The translations under genes were made by a program, and so were the position numbers. Source: Streptomyces varsoviensis (GTDB lineage: Bacteria; Actinomycetota; Actinomycetes; Streptomycetales; Streptomycetaceae). From it: 64,000 bases of DNA. Positions 41,897 to 53,200 of this stretch are shown here, in pieces. Below the pieces are notes generated by a model. The model did not search any database. It saw nothing but the letters and a program-made list of their open reading frames with translations, and had not been told where the DNA came from. How positions within the stretch are numbered: the first letter of the stretch is position 1; every line of letters starts with the position of its first letter. The stretch covers positions 186,001 to 250,000 of the forward strand of contig NZ_JOBF01000014.1 in assembly GCF_000718635.1 (NCBI RefSeq), in the 5' to 3' direction.

Positions 41897-43141
41897 CTAC
41901 GAAACCGGCCGCGAGTCCGCCCACACTCCGTCGAACTCCTCCCGGTATGTCGCGAAGAGCCCGTTGTCGGCGTCCTGGTCCTCCCGCACCACGTCCCTCT
42001 CCCGCCCCCCGCCGCGCAGCACCAGCACCGGCGCCTCCATGCCGCGCGCCTTGCGGAGGTAGGACTGGACGACGGCGAGGCCGTCCGCGCCGTCGCCGTT
42101 GACGAGGTAGGCGGTGAAGCGCGGGGTCTCGTCGAAGACGCGGATCTCGAAGGCGGCGGTGTCCCGGAGCCGGTCGCGCACCCGCCGCATGTGCATGATG
42201 TTCATCTCGACGGAACGGCTCATCTCGCCCTTTTTGATGCCGAGTTCGCGCTCCCGGCGGCGTACGGCGCTGCTCGCGGGGTTGAGGAAGAGGAGCCGGG
42301 AGCGGCAGCCGGCCTCGGCGAGCCGTACGAGCCGCCGCCCCGAGTAGTTCTGCACGAGGAGGTTGAGCCCTATGCCGACGGCATCGAGGCGGCGGGCGTT
42401 GCCGAAAAGGTCCTCCACGGGGAGCTGCCGCTGGAGCCGCACCCGGTCGGCGTGGACGCCGATGACGTCCGCGTACCGGTCGCCGACCAGGTCCTCCACG
42501 GCGTCGACGGGCAGCCGGCCCGCGCCCGGACCGCGGGCGCCGGTACCAAGGATCTCCAGCAGCCGGGCGGCGGCCCGTTCGGCCTGGGCGAGGACGGTGA
42601 CGGACAGGGCGCGGTTGCGGGAGACGACGTTGCGGGAGACCTCCAGCTCGTCGAGGGCCAGCTCCAGCTCGCGCCGGTCGTCCATGTAGGGCTCGAAGCA
42701 GGGCCAGTGCTGTACGAGCAGTTCGCGGAGCTGGGGCAGGGTGAGGAAGGAGAGCACGTTGTCGTCGGCGGGGTCGAGCAGATAGCCCTTGCGGCGGCTC
42801 ACCTCCCGTACGGCCGCGGCGCGCTGCACCCACTCCTGTCCGGCGGGCCCGGCCGCGGCGACGACCCACTCCTCCTCGCCGTGCACGGGTTCGTAGACCG
42901 GCCGCAGCACGGCGGCGACGACGGCGCGCAGCCGCTGTTCGACGAGGTTGAGCCAGATGTAGGCCCGTCCGGCGCGCCGCGCCCGCGTACGCACCTCGCT
43001 CCACGCGTCGGCGCCCCAGTCCAGCTCCGCGCCGATCTCCATCGGCCGCGCCAGGGACACCGCGCCGGGTGGAGCGTCGGTCGAGCCGTCCCCCTCGGAA
43101 GCCTCGCCTCCCGGGGGCAGCTCCAACCCGCCCGAGCTCAC
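41897..43141 (-). CDS. SAV2148 family HEPN domain-containing protein
   Basis: 414 residues. The body matches the Streptomyces SAV2148 family, for example EWVQRAAAVREVSRRKGYLL, DDNVLSFLTLPQLRELLVQHW and NLLVQNYSGRRLVRLAEAGC. The HEPN region is helical. Its function is unknown; HEPN domains are often RNase-like. GTG at 43141 begins MSSGGLELPPG, the normal family start; longer frames contain the 25-bp repeats. Tandem repeats and glgX lie on its far side. Confidence 0.88.
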   Translation of the reverse strand: MSSGGLELPPGGEASEGDGSTDAPPGAVSLARPMEIGAELDWGADAWSEVRTRARRAGRAYIWLNLVEQRLRAVVAAVLRPVYEPVHGEEEWVVAAAGPAGQEWVQRAAAVREVSRRKGYLLDPADDNVLSFLTLPQLRELLVQHWPCFEPYMDDRRELELALDELEVSRNVVSRNRALSVTVLAQAERAAARLLEILGTGARGPGAGRLPVDAVEDLVGDRYADVIGVHADRVRLQRQLPVEDLFGNARRLDAVGIGLNLLVQNYSGRRLVRLAEAGCRSRLLFLNPASSAVRRRERELGIKKGEMSRSVEMNIMHMRRVRDRLRDTAAFEIRVFDETPRFTAYLVNGDGADGLAVVQSYLRKARGMEAPVLVLRGGGRERDVVREDQDADNGLFATYREEFDGVWADSRPVS

Positions 43142-43682
43142 CTGTGCACCGCCTTCCGCCCCCGTCCAACGATCAAGGCAGACTACTGTGCGGCGGGAGT
43201 GCGGTGCAGCCCGATGGGGGCAGTCCTCCGCCAACTCTCCGCCGCGCGGTGCCCGTTGCCGCCGGAGCCGGCGCGAGGAGTGAGCGGATTCATAGCGGCT
43301 ACCCGTCATGGACGGCCGAAGACGGCGGTACAGGGTAGGGCGGACCCGCGACCGGCCCCCCGGAGACCGCGTCCCGCCGTACGACCCGGGGCACACGACC
43401 GTCGTACGGACCGGGGCACACGACCGCCGTACAGGCGCGGGCACACGACCGTCGTACGAGCGGGGCCGACGCCGCGCCCGCCCTGGCGGCCGGCCGGTGT
43501 CCGGGCCCCACCCATTTGTCCGAGGGTCACCCGGTTGGACTGACCGAAGTGAGAGGTGGCAGGTCGGCTTTTGGGGAAGATCTGCCGAAAGGACCGCCCG
43601 AAGGCGTCAGTTGGGCGAGGATTCCGTTCCGACCTGGAACGGGGTCCCACGGCGCTCGATGGAGAAGTGGAAGAGTCGACTC
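43142..43682. other. Divergent 541-base intergenic region, repeat-rich
   Basis: Lies between the leftward SAV2148 gene and rightward glgX. It holds the 25-bp tandem array at 43374-43463 and no supported ORF; several open frames on both strands are high-GC shadows without ribosome-binding sites. Promoters for both genes must lie here but no box is clear. Confidence 0.6.
43374..43463. repeat. 25-bp tandem repeat, three full copies plus a partial
   Basis: Units at 43374-43398, 43399-43423 and 43424-43448, each built on CCG(C/T)CGTACG...GGGGCACACGA, then a partial fourth unit from 43449. The core GGGGCACACGACCG and the variable CGTACG differ at a few positions between copies. Confidence 0.85.
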
Positions 43683-45824
<2,142 letters not shown>

Positions 45825-45835
45825 GGGGCGGCCGG

Positions 45836-45931
45836 GGGCGCCCGGGTGGGACCTTCGCGGGGGCCCGGGATGGGGCCTTCGCGGGCGCCCGGGATGGGAC
45901 CTTCGCGGGCGCCCGGGATGGGGCCTCCGCT
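45836..45931. repeat. 24-bp tandem repeat, four copies
   Basis: Units at 45836-45859, 45860-45883, 45884-45907 and 45908-45931 on the pattern GGCGCCCGGGATGGGACCTTCGCG, 11 bases after the glgX stop. The CGCCCGGG core gives inverted-repeat potential in each unit. Confidence 0.9.
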
Positions 45932-46040
45932 CGCGCCCGGCCCAAGGGCCTCTGCCACGTCCCTCACCCGAACGGCCCGATAGTACGTGTACCTGCCACG
46001 CGGACCGCCGGAGCGCCCCACCGCGGGTACGTACGTCCCC

Positions 46041-48602
46041 ATGAGGCCCGACCCCGCCGCACCGCCCACCGCCACCTACCGGCTCCAGCTCCAGCCGGAG
46101 TTCCCGTTCGCCGCCGCCGAGCGGGCCGTCCCCTACCTCGCCTCCCTCGGCGTCTCCCACCTGCACCTCTCCCCCGTCCTGGAGGCCGTACCGCGCTCCG
46201 CGCACGGCTACGACGTGATCGACCACGGCGCCGTACGGGCGGAGCTGGGCGGCGAGGACGGGCTGCGCGCGCTGGCCCGTACGGCGCACGCGCACGGGCT
46301 CGGCCTGGTCCTCGACATCGTGCCGAACCACATGGCGGTGCCCGCGCCCGAGCGGCTGAACCGCCCGCTGTGGGAGGTGCTGCGGGACGGCCCGGCCTCG
46401 CCGTACGCGCGCTGGTTCGACATCGACTGGGCCGAGCACGGCGGCAAGGTGCTGCTGCCCGTGCTCGGCGGCCGGCTCGGCGAGGAGCTGCCCCGGCTCA
46501 GCATGTCGGGCTCGACGCTGCGCTATTACGACCACGAGTTCCCGCTCCGCCCCGGCACCGAGCGGCTGCCGCTGCCCGGCGTGCTGGACCACCAGTGGTA
46601 CCGGCTCGGCTGGTGGCGCCTCGCCCGTACGGACCTCAACTACCGGCGCTTCTTCACCATCTCCGACCTGATCGCGGTGCGCGTCGAGGACCCCGGGGTC
46701 TTCGCCGCCACCCACGCCAAGGTGGTGGAGCTGGTGCGGGACGGCGTGGTCGACGGGGTGCGCGTGGACCACCCGGACGGCCTCGCCGACCCGGCCGGGT
46801 ATCTGCGGCGGCTGCGCGAGGCGACCGGGGGCCGGTGGACGGTCGTCGAGAAGATCCTGGCTCGCGACGAGCGGCTGCCCGCCGACTGGCCGGTCGCCGG
46901 GACCACCGGCTACGACGCGCTCGCCCACATCGACGGCCTCTTCGTGGACCCCGAGGGCGCCGAGGAACTCGCCCGCGCCTACCGCGCCTTCGCCGCCCCC
47001 GCCGCCGACCAGGGCGGCGACTGGCCCGCGACGGCGCGCCGCGCCGCGCACCGGGTCGCCGCCCACGAGCTGGCCTCGGAGATCGAGCGGCTGGTGCGCA
47101 CCGCCGACCGGATCTGCGCGGCGCGGCCCGCGCTGCGCGACCACGCCCCGGCCGCGCTGCGCACCGCGATCCGCGAGATCCTGGTCCGGCTCCCCGTCTA
47201 CCGCCCGTACGCCGTGCCCGGCTCGCCCTGCACGCCGGCGGACACCGCGCTGCTCCGGGAGGCCGCGGAAGGGGCCCGTACGGCCTTCGCGGTTCCCGAG
47301 GAGGCGCACGCGGCGGACGTCGTGCGCGACGCGGCGCTCGGTCTGCTCGGGGACGGCCCGGACCAGCGGGACTTCTGCGCGCGCTTCGCGCAGACCGCCT
47401 CCGCGCTGCGCGCCAAGTCCGTCGAGGACACCGCCTTCTACCGCTACGCGCCGCTGCTGTCCGCCGCCGAGGTCGGCGGCGCGCCGGAGCGGCCGGCCGT
47501 CTCCCCGCGGGAGTTCCACGCCTTCTGCGCCCGTACGCAGCGCGACTGGCCGGCCTCCGGCACGGTCCTGTCCACCCACGACACCAAGCGGAGCGCGGAC
47601 GTCCGCGCCCGGCTCGCGGCGCTCTGCGAATTCCCGCGGCAATGGCGCGAGTTGCTGGCCGCGCTGGAGCCGCTGTCGCCCCTGGACCGGGAAGCGCACC
47701 ACGCGGCGGCGGGTGCCGCGCCCGACGCGCACGTCGCCTGGGTGGCGTGGCAACTGGCCCTGGGGCTGGGCGGGGCGGAAGGCGACGGAGACGCGGTGGT
47801 CAACGGAAGCGCGGTGGTCGACTACGCAGCGGTCGACGACGCGGTGGTCGACGCCGGGCGGCTGGTGCCGGCGGTGCTCAAGAGCGTGCGCGAGGCCGCG
47901 CTGCGAACCACCTGGACCGAGCCCGACACGGCGTACGAGGAGGCGGTGACGGCCTTCGTGGCGGCGGGCCCCTGCGGTCCGGCGGGCGCCGAACTCGCCC
48001 GGTTCCGCGCCGCGCTCGCACCGTCCGTACGGGCGGCCACGCTCGGAGCGGCCCTGCTGCACCTGACCATGCCGGGCGTACCGGACCTCTACATGGGCAC
48101 CGAACGCGAATACCTCGCCCTGGTCGACCCGGACAACCGCCGCCCGGTCCGCCTCCCGAACGGGCCCCTCCCCGACGTCACGGGCACCGGCGAGCCGCCG
48201 CGCGGCCTCTCGGACGAGAAGCTGCTGCTGACGCGCGCCGCCCTGCGGCTGCGCCGGGCGCACCCCGAGTGGTTCGGCACCACGGCCTCGTACGAGCCGC
48301 TGACCGCTACCGGCCCGGCCGCCGAGCACTGCGCCGCCTTCGCCCGCTCGGGCGCGGTGGCCGCCGTGGTCACCCGGCTCCCCCGGCGGCTCGCCGAGTC
48401 CGGCGGCTGGCGCACCACGGCGCTGCGACTGCCGGACGCGGCGGAGGAGGACGGGGTAGGGGCAGGCGGCGGAGGGGAAGGCGGCGGCTGGCGGGATCTG
48501 CTGACGGGCCGCTGTCTCGGCGCCGACGGCCCCGCGCCGCTGGCCGAGCTGCTGGCCCGCTACCCGGTGGCGCTGCTGGTACGAGAGGGCGTACGGGCGT
48601 GA
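46041..48602 (+). CDS. treY: Malto-oligosyltrehalose synthase
   Basis: 853 residues. It isomerises the reducing end of maltodextrin to a trehalose unit. GH13 signatures are present: LDIVPNHMA, RVDHPDGL (family TreY motif), and TVVEKILARDE with the catalytic Glu. AKSVEDTAFYRY and LTMPGVPDLYMGTE match the C-terminal barrel. Residues about 580-610 hold a Val/Asp/Ala-rich insertion encoded by a GCGGTGGTCGAC repeat. The ATG at 46041 begins MRPDPAAPP. Confidence 0.95.
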   Translation: MRPDPAAPPTATYRLQLQPEFPFAAAERAVPYLASLGVSHLHLSPVLEAVPRSAHGYDVIDHGAVRAELGGEDGLRALARTAHAHGLGLVLDIVPNHMAVPAPERLNRPLWEVLRDGPASPYARWFDIDWAEHGGKVLLPVLGGRLGEELPRLSMSGSTLRYYDHEFPLRPGTERLPLPGVLDHQWYRLGWWRLARTDLNYRRFFTISDLIAVRVEDPGVFAATHAKVVELVRDGVVDGVRVDHPDGLADPAGYLRRLREATGGRWTVVEKILARDERLPADWPVAGTTGYDALAHIDGLFVDPEGAEELARAYRAFAAPAADQGGDWPATARRAAHRVAAHELASEIERLVRTADRICAARPALRDHAPAALRTAIREILVRLPVYRPYAVPGSPCTPADTALLREAAEGARTAFAVPEEAHAADVVRDAALGLLGDGPDQRDFCARFAQTASALRAKSVEDTAFYRYAPLLSAAEVGGAPERPAVSPREFHAFCARTQRDWPASGTVLSTHDTKRSADVRARLAALCEFPRQWRELLAALEPLSPLDREAHHAAAGAAPDAHVAWVAWQLALGLGGAEGDGDAVVNGSAVVDYAAVDDAVVDAGRLVPAVLKSVREAALRTTWTEPDTAYEEAVTAFVAAGPCGPAGAELARFRAALAPSVRAATLGAALLHLTMPGVPDLYMGTEREYLALVDPDNRRPVRLPNGPLPDVTGTGEPPRGLSDEKLLLTRAALRLRRAHPEWFGTTASYEPLTATGPAAEHCAAFARSGAVAAVVTRLPRRLAESGGWRTTALRLPDAAEEDGVGAGGGGEGGGWRDLLTGRCLGADGPAPLAELLARYPVALLVREGVRA

Positions 48603-48636
48603 GTACGGGCAGCCGGTCTATCGGTGGCCCTGCCCA

Positions 48637-48736
48637 GGGCGGCCGGCCAGTTGGCGGCCCGGTGCAGCCGGCCTGTTGATGGCCCGGGGCGGCCGACCAG
48701 TTGGTGGCCCAGGGGGGCCGGCCTGGTGGTGGCCCT
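48637..48736. repeat. 50-bp tandem duplication
   Basis: 48637-48686 and 48687-48736 both start GGGCGGCCG and share CCAGTTGG(C/T)GGCCC and GCCGGCCTG. They lie 34 bases after the treY stop, and the second copy ends at the small membrane-protein stop codon. Confidence 0.75.
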
Positions 48737-48951
48737 CAGCCGCCCTTCCGCTTGGCGAGGGCGTCCGAGCCGACGAGCACGGCCGCGCCGAGCACCGCCA
48801 GGACGATGCCCGCGAAGACCGCGTAACCGTCAAGCCAGGGAAGGCGCGTGAACAGCCACACCGGACGGTGCCAGCCCGTGAAGTGGCACACCAGGGCCGC
48901 GCCGCCCTGCACGAACAGGATCAGACCCAGCAGCTCCCATGTCTTCTTCAT
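48736..48951 (-). CDS. Small two-helix membrane protein
   Basis: 71 residues. ELLGLILFVQGGAALVCHF and GYAVFAGIVLAVLGAAVLVG form two membrane helices; the N- and C-termini are basic (MKKTW and ALAKRKGG). Function unknown. It is divergent from the histidine kinase. It may be a membrane-signalling accessory, but this is not supported by sequence. Confidence 0.65.
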   Translation of the reverse strand: MKKTWELLGLILFVQGGAALVCHFTGWHRPVWLFTRLPWLDGYAVFAGIVLAVLGAAVLVGSDALAKRKGG

Positions 48952-49062
48952 AGCGCCACGCTAGGAAACCGCAGGTCGGGGGCGGGTCGGTCGAAGGTAT
49001 ACGGCCGTGCGACTTTGGTCGCCGATCGGGTTCGCGGCGGTCCGCCGGGCCCGCCCGGTCAG

Positions 49063-49075
49063 TAGATTCATCGAC
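49063..49075 (+). promoter_or_regulatory. Leaderless-type -10 box of the histidine kinase gene
   Basis: TAGATT (49063-49068), seven bases, ATG at 49076. Confidence 0.45.
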
Positions 49076-50320
49076 ATGAACAGCTCATCGGGGGCCCGTA
49101 CGGCGCGTGACTGGACCGTCGACATCGCCTGTTTCCTGCTCGCCGCGGCCTTCATCCTGTTCACCGTCGACTCGGCGGCGCGGGCGCCCGGCACGACGCA
49201 CGGCGTATTCGTGGCCGACCAGGTGGTCGGCGCGCTGAGCTGCGCCGCGCTGTGGCTGCGCAGGCGGTGGCCGGTGCCGCTGGCGGCGGTCCTGGTGGGG
49301 CTCAGCGCGGTCTCGCAGTTCGTGCCGGGCGCGGCGGCGGTGGCGCTGTTCACGGTGGCCGTGCACCGGCCGTTCCGGGCCACGGCGTGGTTGGGCGGCC
49401 TGGCCGTCGCGACCACCCTCGTCTATCCGCTCGTCCGCCCCGACCCCGATCTCTCCTTCGGCGCGGCGGTGCTGGTCGGTTCGATGCTCTATCTCGCGGT
49501 GATCGGCTGGGGCATGTTCGTCCGCTCCCGCCGCCAACTGCTGCTGTCGCTGCGCGAGCGGGCGCTGCGCGCCGAGGCCGAGGCCGGGCTGCGGGCGGAG
49601 CGGGCGCAGCGGCTGACGCGGGAGCGGATCGCCCGCGAGATGCACGATGTGCTGGCGCACCGGCTGTCGCTGCTGAGCGTCCACGCGGGCGCGCTCGAAT
49701 ACCGCCCGGACGCGCCGCCGGAGCAGATCGCCGTGGCGGCCGGGGTGATCCGCAGCAGCGCGCACCAGGCGCTGGAGGATCTGCGGGAGGTCATCGGCGT
49801 GCTCCGGGCCCCGGACGACGCCGAGGCCGACGCGGACGGGGAGGGGGCGGGCGGCGGGTCCCGGCCGCAGCCCACCCTCGCCGACGTGCCGCGCCTGGTC
49901 GCGGAGGCGCGGCTGGTCGGTACGGAGGTCTCGTACGCATCCGTGGCGGAGGCGGGAGGAGGCATGGGGGCGGACCAGGCGGAGGGGGCCGCCGCGTCCG
50001 TGCCGGCCGCCACCGGCCGCACGGCCTACCGGATCGTGCAGGAAGGGCTGACCAACGCCCGTAAGCACGCGCCGGACGCGCCGGTCGAGGTGCGGATCAC
50101 GGGCGCGGCGGGCGAGGGGCTGCGCGTGGCCGTCAGCAACCCACTGGCTGCGCGCGACGGCGGTCGGTCGGCACCGGACGCCTCGGGCTCGGCGATCCCC
50201 GGCGCCGGTCAAGGGCTGATCGGCCTCGCCGAACGGGCCCAGCTCGCGGGCGGACGGCTGGAGAGCGGCGCGGACGGCACTGCCTTCCGGCTCTCCGCCT
50301 GGCTACCGTGGCCCTCATGA
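49076..50320 (+). CDS. Two-component sensor histidine kinase (HisKA_3/NarL-partner type)
   Basis: 414 residues. Five or so membrane helices in the first 160 residues, then a coiled dimerisation helix. The phosphoacceptor motif is EMHDVLAHRLSLLSVHAGAL near residue 200, the N-box RIVQEGLTNARKHAPDAPV, and the G-box GQGLIGLAERAQLAGG. It phosphorylates the adjacent response regulator. The signal is unknown. Its position between treY and treZ could tie trehalose synthesis to envelope or osmotic sensing, by inference only. Confidence 0.92.
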   Translation: MNSSSGARTARDWTVDIACFLLAAAFILFTVDSAARAPGTTHGVFVADQVVGALSCAALWLRRRWPVPLAAVLVGLSAVSQFVPGAAAVALFTVAVHRPFRATAWLGGLAVATTLVYPLVRPDPDLSFGAAVLVGSMLYLAVIGWGMFVRSRRQLLLSLRERALRAEAEAGLRAERAQRLTRERIAREMHDVLAHRLSLLSVHAGALEYRPDAPPEQIAVAAGVIRSSAHQALEDLREVIGVLRAPDDAEADADGEGAGGGSRPQPTLADVPRLVAEARLVGTEVSYASVAEAGGGMGADQAEGAAASVPAATGRTAYRIVQEGLTNARKHAPDAPVEVRITGAAGEGLRVAVSNPLAARDGGRSAPDASGSAIPGAGQGLIGLAERAQLAGGRLESGADGTAFRLSAWLPWPS

Positions 50321-50414
50321 CCCGCCCCGGACACGCTGCCACGCCCCACCCCGGACCACCGGACACGGCCCGCCCCGAACCGCCCGCCATGGCCGTATCC
50401 GCATCGCCCGTCCG

Positions 50415-50468
50415 GCTGTGACGCACGTAAAGGCTGTGATGCACGTAAAGGCTGTGACGCACGTGAAC
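50415..50468. repeat. 18-bp tandem repeat, three copies, at the response regulator start
   Basis: Units at 50415-50432, 50433-50450 and 50451-50468 (GCTGTGACGCACGTAAAG pattern). As 18 is a multiple of three, the frame is kept, and each unit supplies a potential start codon (GTG, GTG/ATG, GTG). Confidence 0.85.
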
Positions 50469-51152
50469 GACGCCGAAGCTCCCACAACGCCCGCCGTCCG
50501 GCTGCTGCTCGTGGACGACGACCCGCTCGTACGGGCCGGGCTGCGGCTCATGCTGGGCGGCGCGGCCGACCTGGAGATCGTCGCCGAGGCGTCCGACGGC
50601 GGCGAGGTGCTGCCGCTGGTGGACCGGTACGCGCCCGATGTCGTCCTGATGGACATCCGGATGCCGACCGTGGACGGCCTGGCGGCGACCGAGGCGCTGC
50701 GCCGCCGCCCCCGGTCGCCGCAGGTCATCGTGTTGACCACGTTCCACGCCGATGAGCAGGTGCTGCGCGCGCTGCGGGCGGGGGCGGCCGGGTTCGTGCT
50801 GAAGGACACCCCGCCGGCCGAGATCGTCGCGGCCGTACGGCGGGTGGCGGCGGGCGAACCGGCGCTGTCGCCGACCGTGGTGCGCCAGCTCATCTCGCAT
50901 GTGGCGGGCGCCGGGGCCGACGACCGCCGGACCCGGGCGCGGACGCTGCTGGGGCAGTTGAACGACCGCGAGCGCGAGGTGGCCGTGGCGGTCGGGCAGG
51001 GCAAGGCGAACGCCGAGATCGGCGCGGCGCTGTTCATGAGCGTGGCGACGGTCAAGACGCACGTCTCGCGGATTCTCGCCAAGCTCGATCTGTCGAACCG
51101 GGTCCAGATCGCGTTGCTGGCCCACGACGCGGGGCTGCTCGACCGGGAGTGA
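50418..51152 (+). CDS. NarL-type response regulator, N-terminal start ambiguous
   Basis: 244 residues from the earliest GTG (50418); starts at 50439, 50454 and 50463 are all in frame. The receiver has LLLVDDDPLVRAGL, phospho-Asp in DVVLMDIRMPTVDG and the KDTPP lysine. The LuxR-type HTH is LNDREREVAVAVGQGKANAEIGAAL with VKTHVSRILAKLDLSNRVQ. The first 16 residues are the 18-bp repeat translated (THVKAV units). It is the partner of the histidine kinase just upstream. No ribosome-binding site supports a particular start. Confidence 0.9.
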   Translation: MTHVKAVMHVKAVTHVNDAEAPTTPAVRLLLVDDDPLVRAGLRLMLGGAADLEIVAEASDGGEVLPLVDRYAPDVVLMDIRMPTVDGLAATEALRRRPRSPQVIVLTTFHADEQVLRALRAGAAGFVLKDTPPAEIVAAVRRVAAGEPALSPTVVRQLISHVAGAGADDRRTRARTLLGQLNDREREVAVAVGQGKANAEIGAALFMSVATVKTHVSRILAKLDLSNRVQIALLAHDAGLLDRE

Positions 51153-51183
51153 GGCGCCCGGGAACGAGGCGTCCGGGCACAAC

Positions 51184-51235
51184 GCGAGTGGCGACCGGGC
51201 GCAGGGCGAGCGGCGACCGGGCGCAGGGCGAGCGG
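51184..51235. repeat. 22-bp tandem repeat
   Basis: GCGAGTGGCGACCGGGCGCAGG (51184-51205) and GCGAGCGGCGACCGGGCGCAGG (51206-51227), then a partial GCGAGCGG from 51228. It lies between the regulator stop and treZ. Confidence 0.8.
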
Positions 51236-51358
51236 TAGGGAGGCGCCCGGAACGAGGCGGCACGGCAGGCGCGCGAACGCCCGTCGTGGAGCACCATGGG
51301 GAAGTCGCCGTCCGTGGGGACCCTCTGTGGAGACCGTCCGAGTGACAGGGAGCCGACG

Positions 51359-53107
51359 ATGCAGTTCGAGGTGTGGGCGCCCGAGGCGCGCGGGGTCTCG
51401 CTCCGGCTCCAGGGCCACGCGTACGCCATGGAGCGCGCCCCGGACCGCCCCGGCTGGTGGCGGTGCGCGGCCGAGGCGGGGCACGGCGCGCGGTACGGGT
51501 TCTCGGTCGACGGCGGCCCCGTACTGCCCGATCCGCGCTCGCGCCGCCAGCCGGACGGGCCGGACGGGCCGAGCGCCGTGGTGGACCACGGCCGCTTCGG
51601 CTGGCGGCATCCGTGGCGCGGCCGGCCGCTGCCGGGCGCGGTCCTGTACGAGCTGCACATCGGTACGTTCACCCGCGAGGGGACCTTCGACGCCGCCGCG
51701 CTCCGGCTGCCGCACCTGGTCGATCTGGGGGTGACGCATGTCGAGCTGATGCCCGTCTGCCCGTTTCCCGGCACGCACGGCTGGGGGTACGACGGGGTGG
51801 CGCCGTGGGCGGTGCACGAGCCGTACGGGGGGCCGGACGGCCTGAAGCGGTTCGTGGACGCGGCGCACGGGCTGGGGCTGGGCGTGGTGCTCGACGTGGT
51901 CCACAACCACCTGGGCCCGTCAGGCAACCATCTGCCCGCGTACGGCCCGTACTTCACGGAGCGGCACCACACGCCGTGGGGCGCGGCCGTCAATCTGGAC
52001 GCGCCGGGCTCGGACGAGGTGCGGCGCTATCTGACGGGTTCGGCCCTGGCGTGGCTGCGCGACTACCGCGTGGACGGGCTGCGGCTGGACGCGGTGCACG
52101 CGCTGGCCGACACGCGGGCGGAGCACTTCCTCGCCGAGCTGTCCGCCGCCGTGGACGCGCTGGCCGCCCGGCTCGGCCGGCCGCTCTTCCTGATCGCCGA
52201 GTCCGACCGCAACGACCCGCGGACCATCGCGCCGCGCGAGGCGGGCGGCCTCGGGGTGCACGCGCAGTGGAACGACGACTTCCACCACGCCGTGCACGCC
52301 GCCCTGACCGGCGAGTCCCAGGGGTACTACGCCGACTTCGCCGCGGCCCCGATGGAGGCGCTGGCCAAGGTGCTCACCGGCGGTTTCTTCCACGACGGCA
52401 CGTACTCGTCGTTCCGGGGCCGCTCGCACGGCCGCCCCCTCGATCTGAACACCACGCCCGCCCACCGGCTGGTGGCCGCCACCCAGACCCATGATCAGGT
52501 CGGCAACAGGGCGCTCGGCGACCGGCTCGCCGCGACCCTCTCGCCCGGCCTCCTGGCCTGCGCGGCGGCGCTGATGCTGTGCGCCCCGTTCACGCCGATG
52601 ATCTTCATGGGCGAGGAGTGGGGCGCCCGTACGCCCTGGCAGTACTTCACCGACCATCCGGACCCGGAGCTGGCGGAGGCCGTACGGACGGGTCGGCGGC
52701 GCGAGTTCGCGGCGCACGGCTGGGACGAGGCGGAGATCCCGGACCCGCAGGACCCGGCGACCCGCGAGCGTTCGTGCCTCGACTGGTCGGAGCCCGAGCG
52801 GGCCCCGCACGACGCGCTGCTCGCCTGGTACCGGCGCCTCATCGGGCTGCGCCGCACGGAGCCGGCGATCACGGACCCGGAGCAGCGGCTCCGTACCGGA
52901 CTGTCGGTGGGCAGCAATCTGACGGTGACGATGCGGGCGGGCCCGCTGCACGTCGTCGTCAACCCGACCGCCGGGCCGGTGCGGGTGTGGCTCGGCCCGG
53001 AGGCCGCCCGCTGCACGGAGGTGGTGGCGGCGTGGCGGCCGGTATCGCCGCCGGATGAGGAGGGCGGGCTGCTCGTACCGCCGGAGACGACGGCGATCCT
53101 GCGCTGA
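51359..53107 (+). CDS. treZ: Malto-oligosyltrehalose trehalohydrolase
   Basis: 582 residues. Hydrolyses the trehalose unit formed by TreY, releasing trehalose. An N-terminal CBM48-like domain is followed by GH13: VLDVVHNHLGP, DGLRLDAVHAL (nucleophile), LIAESDRND (Glu) and TQTHDQVGNR. The ATG at 51359 has GGGAG nine bases before it and begins MQFEVWAPEARG, the normal TreZ start. It completes the glgX-treY-treZ set in this region. Confidence 0.95.
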   Translation: MQFEVWAPEARGVSLRLQGHAYAMERAPDRPGWWRCAAEAGHGARYGFSVDGGPVLPDPRSRRQPDGPDGPSAVVDHGRFGWRHPWRGRPLPGAVLYELHIGTFTREGTFDAAALRLPHLVDLGVTHVELMPVCPFPGTHGWGYDGVAPWAVHEPYGGPDGLKRFVDAAHGLGLGVVLDVVHNHLGPSGNHLPAYGPYFTERHHTPWGAAVNLDAPGSDEVRRYLTGSALAWLRDYRVDGLRLDAVHALADTRAEHFLAELSAAVDALAARLGRPLFLIAESDRNDPRTIAPREAGGLGVHAQWNDDFHHAVHAALTGESQGYYADFAAAPMEALAKVLTGGFFHDGTYSSFRGRSHGRPLDLNTTPAHRLVAATQTHDQVGNRALGDRLAATLSPGLLACAAALMLCAPFTPMIFMGEEWGARTPWQYFTDHPDPELAEAVRTGRRREFAAHGWDEAEIPDPQDPATRERSCLDWSEPERAPHDALLAWYRRLIGLRRTEPAITDPEQRLRTGLSVGSNLTVTMRAGPLHVVVNPTAGPVRVWLGPEAARCTEVVAAWRPVSPPDEEGGLLVPPETTAILR

Positions 53108-53200
53108 ACAAGCCGCAAAGGCTGCGCAGGTGGAAAAGGCTGATGGCGACACCCACAGAAGGATGCCGCCATCGTGTGACCGTGCTGCCTGGCGCAGGGG

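Noticed and set aside
43374..43463. 25-bp tandem repeat as a CRISPR array
   Set aside because: Units are directly adjacent, with no unique spacers of 30-40 bases, and no cas genes are present.
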